Positions 6,704 through 9,997 of a stretch of DNA of 9,997 nt are shown in pieces. Origin of the DNA: CAYVBJ01 sp964415185. GTDB taxonomy: Bacteria; Bacteroidota; Rhodothermia; Balneolales; Balneolaceae. The stretch covers positions 1 to 9,997 of the forward strand of contig CAYPZI010000111.1 in assembly GCA_964415185.1 (NCBI GenBank), given 5' to 3'. A program made the position numbers and the translations under genes. The stretch's first letter is position 1. Every line of letters starts with the position of its first letter. Below the pieces are notes generated by a model, which saw only the letters and a list, made by a program, of their open reading frames with translations, did not search any database and was not told the origin of the DNA.

Positions 6704-6735
6704 GCATCCGGGTGTGTTCTGCCTCCGGAAAATGC
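6704..6735. repeat. Imperfect inverted repeat in divergent intergenic region
   Basis: GCATCCGG (6704-6711) can pair with CCGG (6725-6728) and ATGC (6732-6735), with three unpaired As in the right arm. It lies between the divergent DUF4293 and cysteine desulfurase genes. It could be an operator or 5' leader hairpin; no consensus is recognised. Confidence 0.3.
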
Positions 6736-6795
6736 TTAACTTACAAATTCTCCGAATAATATAGATATTCAAGAAACCCGATTTAAAAAATTGAT

Positions 6796-7959
6796 ATGAG
6801 TGTTATCTATTTCGATCATGCAGCAACCACGCCGCTTGATGACGATGTATTACAGGCCATGCTGCCTTATATGAATGAATTTTACGGGAATGCGAACTCT
6901 GCCCATCAGCTTGGCAGAAAGGCAAAAGTGGCTCTTGAAGATGCCCGTGAATCCGTAGCAAAAATCCTGAATGCCGAACCGTCTGAAATTATCTTTACCA
7001 GCGGCGGAACGGAAAGCGACAACGCCGTCATATGCGGTACTCTCGATGCTACGAACAAAAAGGAAATTATCACATCGCCGCTCGAACATCATGCGGTATT
7101 GCATCCCGTGGAAATGGCAAAACGGCATGGTGTAAAGCCGGTATATCTGAAGCCGGATAAAAATGGCAATATCACGGCCGAACAGGTACGCGAGGCTATT
7201 ACCGAAAACACAGCCCTTGTAACCCTGATGCATGTTAATAATGAAATCGGAACGATCAACCCTGTAAATGAGATAGCTGCCGTTTGCAAAGAAGAGAATG
7301 TGCCTTTTCACACGGACGCCGTGCAAAGTGTAGGCAAAATCCCGGTTGACGTAAAAGAAACAGGTATGAATTTTCTCAGCCTGAGTGCCCACAAGATATA
7401 CGGGCCGAAAGGAATAGGGGTCATGTATGTAAAAAACGGCAGTCCGTGGATTCCCTGGCTTCATGGCGGCTCACAAGAACGCAGGCGAAGAGGCGGCACA
7501 TCCAACGTGCCGGGCATTGCGGGGCTGGCCAAAGCACTTGAACTCAGCCGGGATACCCTTCAGGCCAACATGGAGCTTTATAAAAAACTCAGAAAAGAGA
7601 CAATCGACGGTCTGAAAAGCGAACTTGACGGGCAATTCAAAATCAACGGCCCGGAAAAGGACAGTATTCCGCACATATTGAACCTCGCTTTTTTTACGTC
7701 AGATGGCGAGCCGCTGGACGGCGAAATGCTATTGCTGAATCTTGATATTGAAAATATTTGTGTATCGAATGGATCGGCCTGTACCTCCGGGGCTATTGAA
7801 CCATCCCATGTTCTGAGAGGCATCGGGATGAATGATGCTGCTGCCAATTCGAGCATCCGGATCAGTTTCGGCAAACACAATAAGATTGAAGAAGCTCACA
7901 AGTTCGTCGATTCCCTCAAAAAGGTACTTGCCAGGATGAAACCGGCAGTGAAAGCATAA
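6796..7959 (+). CDS. Cysteine desulfurase (NifS/IscS family)
   Basis: The 387-residue PLP enzyme converts L-cysteine to L-alanine and an enzyme-bound persulfide used for Fe-S clusters, thio-tRNA or other sulfur transfer. Landmarks of class V aminotransferases are intact: YFDHAATTP (5-13), GGTESDN (70-76), His99 in LEHHAV that stacks on PLP, NNEIGTINP (148-156), Asp174 and Gln177 in HTDAVQS, the PLP Schiff-base Lys200 in SAHKIYGPKG, and catalytic Cys329 in SNGSACTSG. The Cys loop lacks a deletion, so it is the NifS/IscS (group I) type, not SufS. Length is normal. No iscU, iscR or mnmA gene is adjacent, so the acceptor is unknown and no gene symbol is assigned. A DUF1499 gene follows by 6 nt, implying co-transcription. 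ATG at 6796 has an AT-rich leader with no Shine-Dalgarno. Confidence 0.95.
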   Translation: MSVIYFDHAATTPLDDDVLQAMLPYMNEFYGNANSAHQLGRKAKVALEDARESVAKILNAEPSEIIFTSGGTESDNAVICGTLDATNKKEIITSPLEHHAVLHPVEMAKRHGVKPVYLKPDKNGNITAEQVREAITENTALVTLMHVNNEIGTINPVNEIAAVCKEENVPFHTDAVQSVGKIPVDVKETGMNFLSLSAHKIYGPKGIGVMYVKNGSPWIPWLHGGSQERRRRGGTSNVPGIAGLAKALELSRDTLQANMELYKKLRKETIDGLKSELDGQFKINGPEKDSIPHILNLAFFTSDGEPLDGEMLLLNLDIENICVSNGSACTSGAIEPSHVLRGIGMNDAAANSSIRISFGKHNKIEEAHKFVDSLKKVLARMKPAVKA

Positions 7960-7965
7960 CGTTTT

Positions 7966-8418
7966 ATGAATCCACTGCTAAAGTTACTCATATTTGTTTT
8001 GACGGTTATACTTGCCGTTTTTATATACGGCAGGCTGCAGGGATCGCGCTCAACCGATTTCAATGAAATGATGCAGCCAACCGAAAGCCCGTTTCCCGAA
8101 TGTCCCGATTCACCAAACTGTGTCCGCATTTCCGTTCCCCTTGCCCAGTCTACTTCACGTCTCTACGTTCTGACGATGGATGCCATAGAAAACCTCGAAC
8201 CTGTTGAAATAGAATCAAATCTTGATGAACTAAGGTTTGAAGCGGTATTTGAAACACCTGTTTTCGGATTCAGGGATGACCTCTTGATAAAAATTGACGG
8301 CGAAGACCGGAACCACATTCTGCATATCCGCAGTGCAAGCCGTACCGGCTACAGCGATCTCGGCGTGAACCGGAGAAGGGTACAAAAGCTGGTCAGATCG
8401 ATCAGGGAGCGGCTGTAA
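7966..8418 (+). CDS. DUF1499 family membrane-anchored protein
   Basis: The 150-residue protein has one N-terminal helix (about 4-23) that is either an uncleaved anchor or signal peptide, then a DUF1499 domain. Diagnostic stretches are CPDSPNCV (46-53, two Cys that could pair outside the cytoplasm) and the strongly conserved HIRSASRTGYSDLGVNRRRV (120-139). The family is widespread in bacteria and in some plastids and has no assigned function. It starts 6 nt after the cysteine desulfurase stop, so both probably share one mRNA, but a functional tie to sulfur transfer is not implied by anything in the sequence. A perfect palindrome begins immediately after its stop codon. Confidence 0.88.
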   Translation: MNPLLKLLIFVLTVILAVFIYGRLQGSRSTDFNEMMQPTESPFPECPDSPNCVRISVPLAQSTSRLYVLTMDAIENLEPVEIESNLDELRFEAVFETPVFGFRDDLLIKIDGEDRNHILHIRSASRTGYSDLGVNRRRVQKLVRSIRERL

Positions 8419-8455
8419 TAAGACCTCCAAGGTTTTTAAAACCTTGGAGGTCTTA
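8419..8455. repeat. Perfect palindrome with 18-bp arms directly after the DUF1499 stop
   Basis: TAAGACCTCCAAGGTTTT (8419-8436) and its exact complement (8438-8455) are separated by one base. The RNA would form a very stable hairpin in either direction. It may end transcription after the DUF1499 gene, but no T-tract follows directly (ATTATTTTTA starts only at 8461), so a dispersed palindromic repeat is at least as likely. Its GACCTCC arm is shared with the hairpin at 8993-9017. Confidence 0.85.
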
Positions 8456-8474
8456 GCCAAATTATTTTTATGTT

Positions 8475-8849
8475 ATGGAACGACTAACCATTTTCACCGG
8501 CGCGGCACTCATACTTTTGGGAGCCGGTTATTTTGTAATCTCACAAGATTTCGCACCTACGGCCTATATACCGGCCCTTTTCGGTTTTGTCTTAATACTG
8601 CTGAGCCAAATCGGAAAACGGATGCAGGGAATTGGCAAGCACGCCAACATTGCATCCATCCTGCTGGCAATTATGGGACTGTTTTCAACCCTGAACGGAT
8701 TTTTAGCCTTGATTCAACAAAATCAGCCCGGCGCAAATGAAAATTCGACCATTATCATTGCCCAGGGATCCATGTTTATCATCTGTTTTCTCTATCTTTT
8801 CTTTGCAATCCGGGTATATATGAGAAGGCCTTCCAACCCGGATGGTTAA
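8475..8849 (+). CDS. Small four-helix membrane protein, function unknown
   Basis: The 124-residue protein has four hydrophobic helices (about 5-22, 30-48, 57-80, 94-114) joined by short loops, a basic loop GKRMQGIGKH between helices 2 and 3, and a basic C-terminus (RVYMRRPSNPDG), predicting a cytoplasmic C-terminal end. Most of the chain is membrane, so it resembles small conserved inner-membrane proteins of unknown role; no named family was recognised with certainty. ATG at 8475 is the first in-frame start and no Shine-Dalgarno is evident. It follows the DUF1499 gene by 56 bases that are nearly filled by the 8419-8455 palindrome, so it may or may not be in the same operon. It converges on the barrel-protein gene. 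Confidence 0.75.
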   Translation: MERLTIFTGAALILLGAGYFVISQDFAPTAYIPALFGFVLILLSQIGKRMQGIGKHANIASILLAIMGLFSTLNGFLALIQQNQPGANENSTIIIAQGSMFIICFLYLFFAIRVYMRRPSNPDG

Positions 8850-8903
8850 TTTTTTTACCAAACAACCTCCATCCCGAAGCACTGGAAGACCGGAACCATT
8901 TAT

Positions 8904-8957
8904 CGGATGACTCATTCGTGCGAAGATCCTCGTTCAATCTAAAACTTCAGTCATCCG
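8904..8957. repeat. Inverted repeat, 9-bp arms with 36-nt loop
   Basis: CGGATGACT (8904-8912) and AGTCATCCG (8949-8957) are perfect complements. The loop contains a smaller inverted repeat, TTCG-TG-CGAA (about 8915-8924). It lies in the convergent space after the four-helix protein gene and could be a 3'-end structure for it. Confidence 0.5.
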
Positions 8958-8992
8958 GTGAATTTCTTGCCAATGGCCCGCCACGCTTGGAG

Positions 8993-9017
8993 GACCTCCG
9001 GAAAAACACCGGAGGTC
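8993..9017. repeat. Hairpin GACCTCCGG/CCGGAGGTC
   Basis: GACCTCCGG (8993-9001) and CCGGAGGTC (9009-9017) form perfect 9-bp arms around AAAAACA. It lies 20 bases past the stop of the 72-codon minus-strand ORF, so it may act as a 3' hairpin for the barrel genes; no T-tract follows on that strand. Arms share GACCTCC with the 8419-8455 palindrome. Confidence 0.7.
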
Positions 9018-9036
9018 ACCTGAAGGAGGCTTGTAT

Positions 9037-9255
9037 CTAAAAGCCGACCCCGATTCCGAAACTTGCAAACCCGTTGCTGTTGGTTATAACGGCACCTTCT
9101 ACAAAAAAACCGATCCGGAACCGGGTGGTATTGGTAAACAGGCTCACTGGAAACAGGTGGTCGTAACCGAACGATGCGGAGACAATACCTTCAGGCATGT
9201 AAGACAGAGAAAAATCGTTATTAAGAGCAAAAATTTTGCCATGGTTCAGCGTCAT
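9037..9255 (-). CDS. 72-residue ORF resembling an outer-membrane barrel C-terminus (possible gene remnant)
   Basis: The 72 residues read as three or four amphipathic beta-strands (DFSLSYMPEG, IVSASFGYDHLFPVSLF, RFRIGFFVEGAVITN, FASFGIGVGF) and end in Phe, the C-terminal mark of BAM substrates. There is no signal peptide, so the product could not reach the outer membrane alone. Its ATG overlaps the stop of the upstream barrel gene as ATGA, which permits translational coupling. An in-frame TGA sits two codons before the ATG, so the frame does not extend further upstream. Because the upstream protein already has its own complete-looking barrel end, this is best read as the leftover 3' end of a second barrel gene joined by deletion, or less likely a real small protein. 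The antisense open frame (9031-9282) looks less protein-like. Confidence 0.45.
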   Translation of the reverse strand: MTLNHGKIFALNNDFSLSYMPEGIVSASFGYDHLFPVSLFTNTTRFRIGFFVEGAVITNSNGFASFGIGVGF

Positions 9256-9869
9256 AATTCAAATCCCAGGGTCATTGTGTAGGATGTCATTTTCAGGTCA
9301 AGTCCGGAAACATTAAACACCGAACGCAGCCCGTTTTCGTAGCGGGTATTCAATACAAAGCGCCTGTTAAACATGTTAAAACGGAGTTCACCGCCCCCGG
9401 TAACGGCTACATTCACTTTATTCACATTTTCCCTGATTCCTTCCTTGTCACCATTAAAATCACTCAGTTTTGCGCTCAGGTTGTACCCAGTTACAAGCCC
9501 CAAAATCAGGCTGAAGGATACGGTATCAGGCGAAAACGTATATCCGGCCAAAACCGGAAGGTCGAGGTACGTGAACGTAGTAAAAAATCTTGCCCTTTCT
9601 CCCGGTAACGGCACATCCTCCCTGCTTCCCTTTTGAGACAGGGAAAGCTCAGGCTGCAAGAAAAAGTTGCTGAAAAGCGCCCGCCGATAGAAGCCGGCAA
9701 AGCTGTAGGAAAACCGGCTTCTTCTTTCGGAAATATTGCTCAGGTTACCGTTCAGGTCGGAATCATTATATCCGGCTCTGACTCCAAAGGCATGAGAGTC
9801 CTGCGCTGCAAGATGATCCCCTGCAAACAAAAACAGGCACAAAAAAACCGCTATGGTAACTTTTTCCAT
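9252..9869 (-). CDS. PorT-like outer-membrane beta-barrel protein
   Basis: Starting at ATG 9869, the product is 205 residues: a Sec signal peptide (MEKVTIAVFLCLFLFAGDHL, cleavage near LAAQ-D), then an eight-strand-type barrel with features of the OMP_b-brl_2 family (GVRAGYNDSDL at 29-39, LQPELSLSQKG at 71-81, YLDLPVLAGY at 101-110, and a closing strand SYTMTLGFEL). The frame is open to a TTG at 9905, but that start would put 12 extra residues before the signal peptide, so the internal ATG is preferred. Such proteins are common in Bacteroidota-type outer membranes; most have no known ligand. The last residue is Leu instead of Phe, which is a slight departure from the usual barrel end. Its stop overlaps the ATG of a downstream 72-codon barrel-like ORF. 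Confidence 0.85.
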   Translation of the reverse strand: MEKVTIAVFLCLFLFAGDHLAAQDSHAFGVRAGYNDSDLNGNLSNISERRSRFSYSFAGFYRRALFSNFFLQPELSLSQKGSREDVPLPGERARFFTTFTYLDLPVLAGYTFSPDTVSFSLILGLVTGYNLSAKLSDFNGDKEGIRENVNKVNVAVTGGGELRFNMFNRRFVLNTRYENGLRSVFNVSGLDLKMTSYTMTLGFEL

Positions 9870-9888
9870 AAATAAACAAATAATACGG

Positions 9889-9899
9889 TTAACAGTTAA
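9889..9899. promoter_or_regulatory. Small palindrome TTAAC-A-GTTAA upstream of the barrel gene
   Basis: The 5-bp arms flank one base, 20 bases upstream of the preferred ATG. On the minus strand TTG (9905-9903) lies 17 bases before TATTATTTG, close to but not matching the TTG / TAnnTTTG promoter of Bacteroidota. This is weak evidence of a promoter/operator. Confidence 0.2.
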
Positions 9900-9920
9900 T
9901 ATCAATCATTCCATCTGCCA

Positions 9921-9956
9921 ATCACCAACTCACTAAATCACCAACTCACCAACTAA
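9921..9956. repeat. Short tandem repeat ATCACCAACTCAC
   Basis: ATCACCAACTCAC occurs at 9921-9933 and 9937-9949 (16-bp period), followed by a partial third copy CAACT (9950-9954 region). It is low-complexity intergenic sequence upstream of the barrel gene. Confidence 0.6.
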
Positions 9957-9961
9957 AACCT

Positions 9962-9997
9962 TCACCTCGCCCAGTTCAGCGTGTCCGGGTCCCAGCT
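9962..9997 (-). CDS. Possible C-terminal end of a minus-strand gene (partial)
   Basis: Read on the minus strand from the window edge, the bases encode SWDPDTLNWAR followed by TGA. Composition changes sharply here, from a low-complexity AC-rich repeat to GC-rich sequence, as expected at a gene border. Eleven codons are too few to identify a family and could be open by chance. Confidence 0.35.
   Translation of the reverse strand, partial: SWDPDTLNWAR

Noticed and set aside
6850..7464. 204-codon minus-strand open frame inside the cysteine desulfurase gene
   Set aside because: It is antisense to a gene with every catalytic motif intact and shows no recognisable domain.
8813..9041. Open plus-strand frame reading LHPEALEDRNHLSDDSF and onward to a stop near 9041
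   Set aside because: It looks hydrophilic and protein-like in places, but has no usable start codon, overlaps the end of the four-helix gene, and crosses two hairpins.
9023..9282. AAGGAGG at 9023-9029 followed by a TTG-started plus-strand ORF
   Set aside because: The spacing to TTG is one base, too short for a Shine-Dalgarno; the ORF is antisense to barrel-like coding sequence and has a poor composition.
9870..9905. Upstream TTG start extending the PorT-like protein by 12 residues
   Set aside because: It would place MILTVNRIICLF before a normal signal peptide beginning MEKVTIAVF; the ATG at 9869 is more likely.

Overview
The window looks like part of a chromosome from the Bacteroidota/Balneolota/Rhodothermota side of the tree. 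This is inferred from gene content: a SusC/CirA-style TonB-dependent receptor with an N-terminal carboxypeptidase-regulatory-like domain, a PorT-like outer-membrane barrel whose signal peptide ends in LAAQ, a DUF4293 protein, leaders without Shine-Dalgarno sites, and intermediate GC. No species can be named. No rRNA, tRNA, CRISPR array, phage gene or intact transposase gene was seen.

Layout. (1) 3-293 is the 3' end of a UPF0182/COG1615 membrane-protein gene. (2) 294-1037 has no convincing gene; at 492-834 it holds a dense cluster of inverted repeats that includes two diverged tandem units, one carrying a 32-nt palindrome. (3) An MltF-like lipoprotein lytic transglycosylase gene (minus, 1038-2570) is divergent from a TonB-dependent receptor gene (plus, 2721-5159) across 150 bp. 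(4) After a small A-rich/CTTTGCG repeat patch comes a minus-strand pair: a DUF4293 gene (GTG start) overlapping an EamA/DMT transporter gene (TTG start). (5) Divergent from that pair is a plus-strand group: a cysteine desulfurase, a DUF1499 protein 6 nt downstream, a perfect 18-bp-arm palindrome, and a small four-helix membrane protein. (6) A convergent, hairpin-bearing intergenic region (8850-9036) leads to a minus-strand beta-barrel gene (start best placed at 9869) whose stop codon overlaps the ATG of a 72-codon ORF that reads like the C-terminal end of a second barrel. (7) The right edge has a short tandem repeat and possibly the last 11 codons of another minus-strand gene.

How the genes fit together. 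Most of the window is housekeeping and cell-envelope function: murein turnover, outer-membrane uptake, metabolite export and Fe-S/thio-sulfur supply. No gene set here forms a recognisable defence system or biosynthetic cluster. The unexplained signal is mostly non-coding: palindromic repeat families at 492-834, 8419-8455 and 8993-9017, plus the orphan barrel C-terminus at 9037-9255.
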